Shown: positions 10,681 to 19,973 of the stretch, piece after piece
Position numbering within the stretch: the first letter of the stretch is position 1
Layout: every line of letters begins with the position of its first letter
NCBI GenBank assembly: GCA_004402895.1
Contig: SORT01000001.1
Coordinates: 1 to 64,000 of the forward strand
Length of the DNA stretch: 64,000 nt
From: Fidelibacterota bacterium MT.SAG.3
GTDB lineage: Bacteria; Fidelibacterota; SORT01
Reading direction: 5' to 3'
Notes under the pieces: generated by a model
The model's database searches: none
What the model saw: the letters and a program-made list of their open reading frames with translations, nothing else
Told to the model about the DNA's origin: nothing
Position numbers and translations under genes: made by a program

Positions 10681-11023
10681 TTATGACACCTTATTTAGTT
10701 TAAATTTTCCCCGCAAATTGGATAATGAAATCTATCAGATCTCGCATTTATAAATCTTTCCCGTTCACAGCTTTTAAACATAACAATTTAATCGTCTAAT
10801 AGCAAGAAATTATCACTATTCACTTTTATTATTTTTTAGATGAGCTTTGCATAATAATCTTGCCTATTTTAGTTTGATAATGTGGTGTAGAAGCCAACCA
10901 AAATGTCACGATTGGCGCTATATGAAATTAGAAATTAATTGTAAATATTTATTGTTATAATTAAATTGAACACAGAAAAAACTCCTTAAGTATGTGGCAT
11001 TTGTTTATCTAAATTAGGGATTT

Positions 11024-11986
11024 GTGATGAAGAAGCTCTCATTATTTTTAACGATCGCAATTTTTATTCTGAGCACTGGATGTTATAGCAATCGATCAAT
11101 GCCGATAGATATGATTGAAAAGATACTCGAAGAGGGTATACTCAAGATAATGCTTAAAAGTGGTGAGGAAATAAAATTTCTTGAACCGGCGATTTATGAT
11201 TCTAAGGAAAGGATCGTAACTGGGTACACGGAAAGATTTGAGGTCTATACTTACACTTTTCCTTCAGGCAGGATAAAACATCTTAATATATATTCAAATA
11301 AATTCATTCTAATTGATACGTCAGAATTTTCTTATGAATATGATAAGTCCAATCCTTTAATCGATAGTCTTATAAATGATGAGAGCGGAGAAAGAAATTT
11401 CGAGAGAAGGCGAACGCGATCCTCCTTTAAAATCATAGATATTGAGTCAATGGATTATAAATATCTTAGAAATATGCCTTTTTATGGAATTACTAATTCG
11501 CTATTGCATTCCATTCAAATAAATATACCAAAACCTGCAAAGGTTGAATTATCTTTCGGATTCGGTCTGAATAGCTTGGGAGTTGGAAGAAATCTCGGCG
11601 TAACTATATTTAGAAGAAATCATTCACTCTCTGTTCATACAATCTGGTCAGATGAGTTTCAATTTAATTATATGGCTGATCCTGATCTACCCTTTCTTTC
11701 CAATTATGATATACTGTTACTTTATGGCAATGACCGGATAGCGAGTAATAGAATTTTAATTGGAGTTGGATATTTAAATAAAATTAGGCGAGGAACTCGG
11801 TTAGAGCTGTTTAATCGTCACACCACACTTAAAAGCAATGGTTTTGGTTTATATTTATATATTGAAAGGTTTTTATCAAGTAATAGAACTTTTAATACAG
11901 GCGTTGATCTATATACAAGTTTGAATTCAAGAGAAATATTAGTTGGTGCCGAGTTTGCAGTTAAAATTGCAATTTTCGAAGAATAA
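11024..11986 (+). CDS. Hypothetical lipoprotein
   Basis: Signal peptide with lipobox-like FILSTGCYSN; 320 aa; no recognised domain. Confidence 0.6.
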   Translation: MMKKLSLFLTIAIFILSTGCYSNRSMPIDMIEKILEEGILKIMLKSGEEIKFLEPAIYDSKERIVTGYTERFEVYTYTFPSGRIKHLNIYSNKFILIDTSEFSYEYDKSNPLIDSLINDESGERNFERRRTRSSFKIIDIESMDYKYLRNMPFYGITNSLLHSIQINIPKPAKVELSFGFGLNSLGVGRNLGVTIFRRNHSLSVHTIWSDEFQFNYMADPDLPFLSNYDILLLYGNDRIASNRILIGVGYLNKIRRGTRLELFNRHTTLKSNGFGLYLYIERFLSSNRTFNTGVDLYTSLNSREILVGAEFAVKIAIFEE

Positions 11987-12011
11987 CGGGAATGAGCAAG
12001 TTCTAAAATAT

Positions 12012-12064
12012 AAGAAAGAGAAGCAATATAAATCATGGTTTACACCACTTGCTTCTCTTCTTTT
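12012..12064 (+). terminator. Putative hairpin terminator
   Basis: AAGAAAGAGAAGCAA...TTGCTTCTCTTCTTTT inverted repeat just after the 11024-11986 ORF. Confidence 0.45.
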
Positions 12065-12173
12065 GAAGATGTTGTTGAGGTAACTATAATATAAGCAGAT
12101 CGATCCGCACTGCGTTGATACTGATCACAAGTCTAAATAATTGAAAACGATAGGGAAAGTTTCTGGCCTTAGA

Positions 12174-12623
12174 TTACAGCCTTCTTTCGGAAATTGCACG
12201 GCGATCGGAAGACAATCTTCTTGTAATTATCAGCCTTCTCTCAAATTCAACTCTTCTTTCTGAGTTGAACCGTTCGTTATATGCATAACTCACTGATTTT
12301 ACACGGCGATCAGTTGAGATGCGTCTATCTTCGTTGAGCCTTCGTTCTTCCGAAGAACGTCTTTCGGCGGCATCATTCCTTCGGTCATCTTCTTCCCTCA
12401 CAACACTGAGTTTTAACGGTTTGCCAAATAGGACGACACCATCGATATTTTGTACCATATCGAGCGCCTCAAGCCTGTTGGGTACTTCTATAAACCCACC
12501 TGGTTGACCGCTAATATTATCATTTTTTATAGTTATTGATTTTACTTCACCCCACAACTCAAACAATTTTATCAGATCATTGTTCGCGACAGAGTGAGTT
12601 AGATTTTCAACAAATATCTTCAT
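12174..12623 (-). CDS. RRM-domain RNA-binding protein with RR-x3-D/E hexad tail (paralogue of 7547-7906)
   Basis: MKIFVENLTHSVANNDLIKLFELWGEVKSITI...GGFIEVPN; tail ERRSSEERRLNEDRRISTDRR...ERRVEFERRLIITRRLSSDRRAISERRL. Confidence 0.85.
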   Translation of the reverse strand: MKIFVENLTHSVANNDLIKLFELWGEVKSITIKNDNISGQPGGFIEVPNRLEALDMVQNIDGVVLFGKPLKLSVVREEDDRRNDAAERRSSEERRLNEDRRISTDRRVKSVSYAYNERFNSERRVEFERRLIITRRLSSDRRAISERRL

Positions 12624-12961
12624 TGCTTTCCCTTTTGGTATTAAATAAACAAACTACTTATCAGCTCAAACCTGTTGGACTGAAAGAACTCTCGCATCAT
12701 ATACCCTATTTGCTCGTTTAATATAGTATAGTCTATATGCCCTGTCAAGTAGATTTCTCTGATTTTTGAGGAAAAGAGTAATTATTGTATATAAAAATCT
12801 GATAACATATTGTTATTATAGTTGTTACAGAAATAGTTTATAAGTATGCTACTATCGAGAAAATCCCCGATTTAATTAGACAAGATCTGTTTAGTTCTCT
12901 ATATTAAGTCTTTCGCATAATAAAAGATGTTCAACATTGAAATATTGGAGAGGGATAAATC

Positions 12962-13057
12962 ATGAATAAAATGATCATATTGGTCTTTTCGTTCTCTCTG
13001 ATCGCCTGTCAGGCTTCATCAAAAATTCATAAAAAGATACAGAAGATTAAATTTTGA
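12962..13057 (+). CDS. Small putative lipoprotein (31 aa)
   Basis: MNKMIILVFSFSLIACQASSKIHKKIQKIKF; lipobox LIAC; purine-rich RBS ggagaggg upstream. Below the ORF-track cutoff. Confidence 0.4.
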   Translation: MNKMIILVFSFSLIACQASSKIHKKIQKIKF

Positions 13058-13132
13058 TTATTTTAATGTGCCGAAGCCTTGCTAACCCAATTATCACATA
13101 ACAAATTTAATCGGTTCTAAAAGGGATTATAA

Positions 13133-13918
13133 ATGATCGATTCGTGCAGACTCTGCGGAAGTAAGAATTTCTATCTCTACTACACTCTTGGCAATTACAA
13201 ACAATTCAGACATTATAGATGCAGGGAATGCGATCTCGTTAATTACGATTTAGAAGGAGGTTTAGACCAGGAACAATACGCTGAGGAATTTATTGATCCG
13301 GCCGACAAGAATCATCCTGTCAACATTCATCAGGACGACACTTACGATTTTCTTAAAAAGAATATCCACTCAAAAGGCAGAATATTTGAAATCGGCTGCG
13401 GAAACGGCAGGGTTCTCTATCTGGCGAGAGAAGATGGCTGGGAAGTCAAAGGACTGGAGCTGTCTGAGTTTCTCGCGGAAAAGGTCACAGAAAGATTGAA
13501 TATAGAAGTCGAAGTGGCAAATTTTTTAGAACTGAATCCCAATCCGAACGATAAACATGATCTCATAATTCTGAGACATGTCCTCGAACATCTCATCGAT
13601 CCGCTGATTGCTATGGATAGAATCAAAAGCCTTCTGAAACCCGAAGGAAAAGTGTTGATGGAATTTCCAAATATTCAGGGAATAGACGTTAAGCTGAAAC
13701 GGTTCTTGGCGAAATTGGGGAGGAAGAAAAAATACGCTGTTAGTTTTGTTCCGGGTCATGCGAATGAGTATTCGAAACGATCATATACAAATCTTTTAAC
13801 CAAAACCGGATTCACTCTACTCAAATGGGAAACATATTCTTCAAATCCGCGTAAGAATTTCATACTCAATAGAATCCATATCGGTAACAAGGCGAGAGCG
13901 CTGATCCAAAAGGTCTGA
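13133..13918 (+). CDS. Class I SAM-dependent methyltransferase with N-terminal zinc-ribbon
   Basis: CRLCGS...CRECDLV Cys pairs; GRIFEIGCGNGRVLYLAREDGWEVKGLE; HDLIILRHVLEHLIDP. Confidence 0.88.
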   Translation: MIDSCRLCGSKNFYLYYTLGNYKQFRHYRCRECDLVNYDLEGGLDQEQYAEEFIDPADKNHPVNIHQDDTYDFLKKNIHSKGRIFEIGCGNGRVLYLAREDGWEVKGLELSEFLAEKVTERLNIEVEVANFLELNPNPNDKHDLIILRHVLEHLIDPLIAMDRIKSLLKPEGKVLMEFPNIQGIDVKLKRFLAKLGRKKKYAVSFVPGHANEYSKRSYTNLLTKTGFTLLKWETYSSNPRKNFILNRIHIGNKARALIQKV

Positions 13919-13972
13919 TCTTGCTATACTGATATTGGGAGGGCGGGTTTTGGATGATCGAATTTTGTCCGG

Positions 13973-13995
13973 CGAAAATGAGCCAACCTAAACGT
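13973..13995. repeat. Dispersed repeat family C, copy 1 (truncated)
   Basis: GAAAATGAGCCAACCTAAACGT. Confidence 0.6.
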
Positions 13996-14306
13996 TAAGA
14001 TTCTTCTTTTTCTTCCTCATCTTCCTTTGACAATATGCCAAGCCTATCTGCGCCAATAAAAAAGAGAAGTTCAAATATAGATAAAAGTGCAGCTGCAATT
14101 CCCATCAAGAAAATACCTATAGCGATTAAAACCAAAATATGAAGAGTTTCATAGGTGAAAGTATTTCTCGAAATAAAGGCATGCACCAGCAAAGCAACTC
14201 CTGATACAATAAATAAACTCATAATGCTTTGAACTAACCAGTAATGCAGCCTTGTGAATCCACCATCTTTCCATATTAGATCTGACCTAGAGATCTTCTT
14301 TTTCAT
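13995..14306 (-). CDS. Small integral membrane protein
   Basis: 103 aa with two to three hydrophobic segments and an acidic C-terminus. Confidence 0.55.
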   Translation of the reverse strand: MKKKISRSDLIWKDGGFTRLHYWLVQSIMSLFIVSGVALLVHAFISRNTFTYETLHILVLIAIGIFLMGIAAALLSIFELLFFIGADRLGILSKEDEEEKEES

Positions 14307-14450
14307 CGTTAGTCTCCTTTATATGTAAGCAACTTGAATGTAGAACCGCATAAAATAATTACTGATAACACGACTATAATACTAATTAATTCATTAAGAA
14401 TGCAATAAAACTTTTGCGAAGAAGAAACTTGTTGAGACTTCTAATGTAGT

Positions 14451-14506
14451 GAAAATAAGCCAACCTAATCGTCACAAAACAGCATCAAACAACACGAAAC
14501 AACAAT
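14451..14506. repeat. Dispersed repeat family C, copy 2
   Basis: GAAAATAAGCCAACCTAATCGTCACAAAACAGCATCAAACAACACGAAACAACA. Confidence 0.75.
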
Positions 14507-14616
14507 TATTACGAGTGTATGCTTTAAGCCAGACGATGAAAGTATATACCCATCTATATTTTGATCTTGCTTTGGATTATGTTAATAGGATGCCGAATTC
14601 CCAAGTTGGTAACACA

Positions 14617-15015
14617 TTAATTCAGCGCTAAGATAACTTCTGATCTTTCTATTTCAAAGATTGCGTCTTCCGCCATAGATCGGACATTCTCGTTCCTGTC
14701 GTACCTTCCGGAAAATTTGAGTGCGTCCAAAGCATTTATATCGCCAAGCTGAGCGAGCGCGACCGCTGCTGAAAAGCGCGCAAAATCACTAACGTCTTTC
14801 TTAAGCATTCTGATCAACGGTTTCAGAGCCTTTTGTTCGCCGTTTTGAGCCAATATTTGTGCAGTGCTTACTCTCATGCCGAGATTTTCAGATCGAAGCG
14901 TTTTTATAAGCCAGATGGTCTCGTGTTTTTCTGCCGCATAAGGGTAAACAGCTCCCGTTATCATTCCTACCGCCAGCAATGTAAGTATAGTTTTTGTAAC
15001 TGTTCTGCGTTTCAT
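14617..15015 (-). CDS. HEAT-repeat protein with signal peptide
   Basis: Repeats LGMRVSTAQILAQNGEQKALKPLIRMLKKDVSDFARFSAAVALAQLGDINALDALK. Confidence 0.7.
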   Translation of the reverse strand: MKRRTVTKTILTLLAVGMITGAVYPYAAEKHETIWLIKTLRSENLGMRVSTAQILAQNGEQKALKPLIRMLKKDVSDFARFSAAVALAQLGDINALDALKFSGRYDRNENVRSMAEDAIFEIERSEVILALN

Positions 15016-15106
15016 ATCGTTTCTCCGTTCTCCTTAATTATATAGACGTCTTGCTACCGAAAATTGTTGCAATAAAAAAAAGAATATCAGATAATCTACT
15101 GGTTGG

Positions 15107-15236
15107 ATCCGCCGCCGATGGCGGGACTAACGCCTGTCTCAAAGAGACTCCTTCAGAGAGCCCTTACGTGGTAGTCAGGACCACCGCCAATGGCGGGACT
15201 AACACTCTTGTGTAGACACCACTCCTTCGGAGCCCT
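15107..15236. repeat. Diverged tandem duplication of about 70 bp
   Basis: CCGCCGATGGCGGGACTAACGC...ACTCCTTCAGAGAGCCC versus CCGCCAATGGCGGGACTAACAC...ACTCCTTCGGAGCCC. Confidence 0.65.
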
Positions 15237-15286
15237 GACGCCTTGAAATAGTAATATTGCGGTCAGGATAAATCCTGACTCGCACG
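15167..15286. repeat. Repeat family B, copy 2 (with internal insertion)
   Basis: GTGGTAGTCAGGA...GCGGTCAGGATAAATCCTGACTCGCAC. Confidence 0.7.
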
Positions 15287-15351
15287 GAAAATCAACCTGA
15301 AAAATGAAAGTATATCAAGGACTTTAGCTAGATACTAAAAATATGGTGCTT

Positions 15352-15576
15352 CTAAATCGTCATGGGTTTTAACATACCATCCAATTGAGTTTTTAGCTCG
15401 GGGGTGTTCTCATGACCATGGACATCAATGGCGTGTTGAACGCTCGCTGTGACGAGGTCTTCTCTTTGGTCAACAGGGGACATCAGAATAAGCTTGCATC
15501 CCATTTCGCTAGGCAAGTCGCCGCAATTTGATACTAACCATTCACCTTTAACATTGAGTGTTTCTTCGATGCTCAT
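15352..15576 (-). CDS. DUF1059-like small protein
   Basis: 74 aa; C-x7-C and ASVQHAIDVHGHENTPEL pattern resembling DUF1059. Confidence 0.55.
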   Translation of the reverse strand: MSIEETLNVKGEWLVSNCGDLPSEMGCKLILMSPVDQREDLVTASVQHAIDVHGHENTPELKTQLDGMLKPMTI

Positions 15577-15719
15577 TTGTTTCCTCCATGATATGCATTT
15601 AATTCAATATATATTATTAAGCATCTTAAAATACTTTTAAGAGTTTGCCGAGTCAAGAATTTAATTATAAAGCTAAAAGAATAGCGGTTTCTACTTTCGA
15701 AGAATTGCATTAGGGTGGA

Positions 15720-15773
15720 GAAAATGAGCCAACCTAAACGTCACAAAACAACATCAAACGACACGAAACAACA
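15720..15773. repeat. Dispersed repeat family C, copy 3
   Basis: GAAAATGAGCCAACCTAAACGTCACAAAACAACATCAAACGACACGAAACAACA. Confidence 0.75.
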
Positions 15774-15840
15774 CTAATCAACAAATAGAAAAATCCTTGA
15801 TAAATGGAAGTAAATCAAGGACTTTGGCTCTATATCTTTG

Positions 15841-15914
<74 letters not shown>

Positions 15915-16007
15915 ATCATCGGGTGGCATTATACTATCCTCTCTTTTTAGTGTCAAGCTCTGAATACTCAATAGTCGAATAATCGCCATGAAAATTGAAT
16001 AAAAAAA

Positions 16008-16616
16008 CTATCGGAACAGAACGCTGCCGCCTGTGGCATCTACGATCTCGGATCTGAACTTATCGACTTCGCTCAATCGAACTGAAACCGTCACTAATGC
16101 CTTGCCTTCTTCATGATCCTGCCGGACTTCCGCCTTAAATTTCGACGCGGCTCGTAATACATTGCTCAGCGACGGATAGTCAACCAACAGAGTGACATCA
16201 GCTGTGATAGTCTGTTCAATGACCGTGGCATTCTCGATCAAAAGCTTCACGCATCCGCCGTAAGCGCGGATGAGTCCTCCGACACCAAGTTTCGTGCCGC
16301 CGAAATAGCGTGTGACGACAACTATAAGGTTTGTCAAATCCGCTCCGGTAATAACAGAGAGCATCGGCGCGCCCGCCGAGCCTGACGGTTCACCGTCATC
16401 GCCCGAAAGCCCCTTGATATTGTCACCCTGACCGACACGAAACGCCCAGCAATTATGTGTGGCATCATGATACTTTTTTTTGACCGTGTCGAGTTTCATC
16501 TTTGCCGATGGTTCATCTTGAACGTGGAAGGCAGATCCGATGAATTTGGAACCTTTTTCTTTCAGAAGGGAGTTTGCATCACCCTTGATTGTGAGAAAAG
16601 TGTCAACTTCAGACAT
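16008..16616 (-). CDS. yigZ: YigZ/IMPACT family protein
   Basis: KGSKFIGSAFHV, HNCWAFRVG, SGDDGEPSGSAGAPML, VVVTRYFGGTKLGVGGLIRAYGG. Confidence 0.93.
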   Translation of the reverse strand: MSEVDTFLTIKGDANSLLKEKGSKFIGSAFHVQDEPSAKMKLDTVKKKYHDATHNCWAFRVGQGDNIKGLSGDDGEPSGSAGAPMLSVITGADLTNLIVVVTRYFGGTKLGVGGLIRAYGGCVKLLIENATVIEQTITADVTLLVDYPSLSNVLRAASKFKAEVRQDHEEGKALVTVSVRLSEVDKFRSEIVDATGGSVLFR

Positions 16617-16625
16617 TTTTATCGT

Positions 16626-18350
16626 TTATCTGAGTAATGTAAATTTGCCGCTGATCTTGACTCCGTCACCCGTTATTTGATAAAGATATATGCCGCTTGC
16701 AAATCTGATGTCAGGAGAGTATATGAGTGAATTCACTCCCTGTGAAAGCATGCCTAACTCTTCTCGATAGACTGTTCTTCCGAGCAGATCGTAAACGGTG
16801 AATAGACCCGAGTTGATGCCGGCACCAAGATCGTAACTTATATTTATGATCGTGCCACTTTCATCAACTTTCAACGGATTCGGGTGTAGAGAAAGTATTG
16901 TCGAAGGTGGTATACCTGTTACGCGTACCTCTATACTGAAACGGTCCCTTCCCTTATCACTCACTTTAAAAGAGCCGTTGGCTGCGGCGATTATCAAACC
17001 GGATGAAGAGTTGACATTAGCGGCATTGGCTGAAACGCTTGGCGGAAGCGATATGATAAGCGGAGGTTGGGCAGTCATGGCGGATCCCCAGACATCCGGC
17101 TTGTTATCCGCTGTAAACGTGGCTTTAACTGCTGAAGAACGAAGTGGAGTGAATCGGTATAGCTTAAATGCGAGCCGATCTAAGCCTGTCAGAGGTGATA
17201 TGAAAGCCGCATCTGAAAAAGTTGTATCCTCGTCGGCATCTAACTCATATTCAGGATAAAGAGAACCTTCCTCAAAGAAGACTCCGTTGATGCTTCTTGA
17301 ACCTGTGAACCAGGTCCACAGAGCAAATTTACCGAAAGCGGCTTTTATGCCGTCACTCTTTTCAACGTCGAGCTTTAACGCTTTATCGATTGATGCGACT
17401 GCGGAGTTATCAACGATAAAATTCCAGATTGAACGCATTATGCTTATATCATAATTCTCTTCGAGAAATTTACCGAAAATTGCTGCCTGATAACCGTTAG
17501 AAAGAAACAGAGATAGACCCGCAATTCTGTAATAGCTTTCGATGTACTGTATGTAATCGTTTACATTATCGTAGCCGACATCCTCGAACCAAGTCGAAGC
17601 AAGCTCAAAAAACCATATATCCGAAAACCGAAAATTGTAAGCTAGCTGCACAGCATGAAAATATTCATGGACGGCGGTGACCTTCATCCCGTCAAGACCG
17701 TTGGAGAAATATATGTTTTCAGCGAAGTCATTGTCAGATTCTATCCATGACGACTGTGTAGTGTCTTCAATAAAATCGAAAACGGTTTCGCCGTATATTA
17801 ATTTTCCGGAAAGTTGCTGAATATAGACATCATATTCCGGCGATTCAACCGAATCGACAGGAGGTTCGCGATATCCAAGCGAATCTATAAGCAGAAATCG
17901 CGCCCATTCGTATGCACGACCCGTTTCGTATATCCAATCAGGAACCGTCTTTCCTAAGCTATAATTCACATCAACCGCATGAGTTCCGGTCGTATCGTAA
18001 TGAATGATGAAATTGCCGCTCTCTGTTTGGTAAGATGCCTGAGTGACAGGTCTTGGATCCTGAGCTATGAAGGTTGCTTTTTCAAGTGGACTAAGATAAC
18101 TCATCATCTCTGCCCGGACGGGAAACATACATTTAATCGCCATCTCGTCCTGCTCCGGCTGATATTCTCCAGCTCGTAAGCGTTGATAGAGCGACCGTAG
18201 ATCAGCCGCATATTCATGCTCACTCAATTCATTTTCGAGATACAGTTCGCGTAATTTTGTATAAGCATCCTGAGCGAAGAGCGTAGAAGAGCTCATCGAT
18301 GCTACTGTAAATAGCAAAATGTTCAGTGTTAAGCGAATCTTCAATTTCAC
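16626..18350 (-). CDS. Secreted putative metalloprotease with T9SS type A C-terminal sorting domain
   Basis: AVHEYFHAVQLAYNFR (HExxH); C-terminal LHPNPLKVDESGTIINISYDLGAG...LFTVYDLLGRTVYREEL...SGIYLYQITGDGVKISGKFTLLR. Confidence 0.82.
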   Translation of the reverse strand: MKLKIRLTLNILLFTVASMSSSTLFAQDAYTKLRELYLENELSEHEYAADLRSLYQRLRAGEYQPEQDEMAIKCMFPVRAEMMSYLSPLEKATFIAQDPRPVTQASYQTESGNFIIHYDTTGTHAVDVNYSLGKTVPDWIYETGRAYEWARFLLIDSLGYREPPVDSVESPEYDVYIQQLSGKLIYGETVFDFIEDTTQSSWIESDNDFAENIYFSNGLDGMKVTAVHEYFHAVQLAYNFRFSDIWFFELASTWFEDVGYDNVNDYIQYIESYYRIAGLSLFLSNGYQAAIFGKFLEENYDISIMRSIWNFIVDNSAVASIDKALKLDVEKSDGIKAAFGKFALWTWFTGSRSINGVFFEEGSLYPEYELDADEDTTFSDAAFISPLTGLDRLAFKLYRFTPLRSSAVKATFTADNKPDVWGSAMTAQPPLIISLPPSVSANAANVNSSSGLIIAAANGSFKVSDKGRDRFSIEVRVTGIPPSTILSLHPNPLKVDESGTIINISYDLGAGINSGLFTVYDLLGRTVYREELGMLSQGVNSLIYSPDIRFASGIYLYQITGDGVKISGKFTLLR

Positions 18351-18357
18351 TGAATGG

Positions 18358-19779
18358 TTACTGGGTGTAAAGAGTTATGACTCGTAAAATTCCGGCTGAG
18401 CATACTTTACAGAAGTAATCGGGGTTCCTCGTAAACATTATACAATCTGCCTCCGGTCTGTATAATCCTTTGCCTCTATACATTGCGCCCTCGAATGCTC
18501 CGACCTTCCCAAAATATTTTTCCGATCTGAGCATCGGTTCGGTGATCTTTTTCACTTCCCGGAAGAGCTTTTCCATATCGCTTTCCGAAGCGCCCTTTGC
18601 CCGCATCTCTGTCCGTTTTTTCTGGTATTCATACGATGCTTTATCGTATTGTTCTTGATTCCACGGTGTTGGGATCGGAGTAGATTCAGCTGCATACTTT
18701 TTCCACTTCAAATTTTCAGGGTCGAGCAGCGCGGTGGCATTTGGTTCCCAGGGTTCCACGCCGGGAGCATTAAAATCTTCATACGCTACCGAGGATGTAT
18801 AGTATTCATCAGCGAGCCCCGCAAATGAGTGCCCGAATTCATGTACAAATACGTATGCCGCCGGTTCCGTGTCGGAGCTCGTCGTAGCGTAAAGGTTAAA
18901 TATTCCGCCGCCGCCGTATTTACGGGTGTTAGCGACCATCATAATTGCGTCGTATGGAGCGTTTGCGGCAATCTCCCTGATCGCTTCATTCTCGAATGAA
19001 AGCACGTAGCGGTCTGAATCGAAAGCGTTGAAACTCAATCCGAGAGGTGTATTGACCCAGAAATCCATTCGTGGATTACTTATGCCGGATCTGTCAGAAG
19101 CGATGTCGATTGCCCTTACGTTAAAATTTTTCTTTTGAGACTTGAACGGTTCAGTATCGAAAAGAACGCCGACTAATTTCTTCACATCGGAATGAAACTT
19201 CTTTTTTTCTTTTGATGTGTACCCGTCACCGAGAATTAAAATATCTACTTTATTCTCGATCTTACCATTCTCAAACAGCGTCCAAACTTTTCCATATTCA
19301 TGCAAGGGGGAGCGGTCAATGAATCGACTTTTGGGGTCTATAACAGTGGAAAATATTTCGCTGAATGAGCCGTCGTTAAGTCGTTTTTTTAATACGAGTT
19401 GAATATTATCTTTCGGCTCCGGGAAGCGCTGCGATTCATGAATGGATTTCCAAACACCGCGCCGTGCTTCTCTTGTGGTCTCCCATTCGCCGTATATGCT
19501 TGCAAAACCGCGGGAGTAGATAACCCGATTGGTTTTAAGATCGATCACTTCAAATAAATACTTTCCGAGATTCGTATCGTCTATGAGCTTTATCCTACCG
19601 CCGGGCCATTTCCCTTCCAACCGAATCTTATCCAAACTAATGTGTTCTTCTGATGAAACACCGCTGTGGTAATAGTCGAAGCGCAATGTGTTGCCTGTGA
19701 AAAGCTTATCGAAATCCCCAGCAGATGCCGTAGAAAAAAACAATAGTAGCAATAAAACTCTTTTCATATGGTTCTCCAA
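18358..19779 (-). CDS. M64 family (IgA peptidase-like) metallopeptidase
   Basis: VDILILGDGYTSKEKKKFHSDVKKL...FVHEFGHSFAGLADEYYTSS. Confidence 0.85.
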   Translation of the reverse strand: MENHMKRVLLLLLFFSTASAGDFDKLFTGNTLRFDYYHSGVSSEEHISLDKIRLEGKWPGGRIKLIDDTNLGKYLFEVIDLKTNRVIYSRGFASIYGEWETTREARRGVWKSIHESQRFPEPKDNIQLVLKKRLNDGSFSEIFSTVIDPKSRFIDRSPLHEYGKVWTLFENGKIENKVDILILGDGYTSKEKKKFHSDVKKLVGVLFDTEPFKSQKKNFNVRAIDIASDRSGISNPRMDFWVNTPLGLSFNAFDSDRYVLSFENEAIREIAANAPYDAIMMVANTRKYGGGGIFNLYATTSSDTEPAAYVFVHEFGHSFAGLADEYYTSSVAYEDFNAPGVEPWEPNATALLDPENLKWKKYAAESTPIPTPWNQEQYDKASYEYQKKRTEMRAKGASESDMEKLFREVKKITEPMLRSEKYFGKVGAFEGAMYRGKGLYRPEADCIMFTRNPDYFCKVCSAGILRVITLYTQ

Positions 19780-19973
19780 AACATGATTTTATTGGCGTGA
19801 AGTTAATCACGAATATGTACTTAGTCAAATAAATGATTTTCGAGTTACCACTCAATTAGTTGTGAAGCAATGAAAAGAAATGTAAGTTAAACTATGTCGT
19901 TCGTCAGCATGGAAGTAAAAGGAGAAGTCCGATCAAGAAATTTATAATTCAATTAAGTTCGTTTTTCCTGATC

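Noticed and set aside
12962-13070. In-frame TGA readthrough (selenoprotein) of the small lipoprotein
   Set aside because: After TGA the frame closes quickly (L F stop) and there is no redox motif.
14449-14631. 60-aa ORF MKISQPNRHKTASNNTKQQ...
   Set aside because: Starts inside repeat C; the short peptide is what the repeat encodes by chance, and the other copies end after 17 aa or are truncated.
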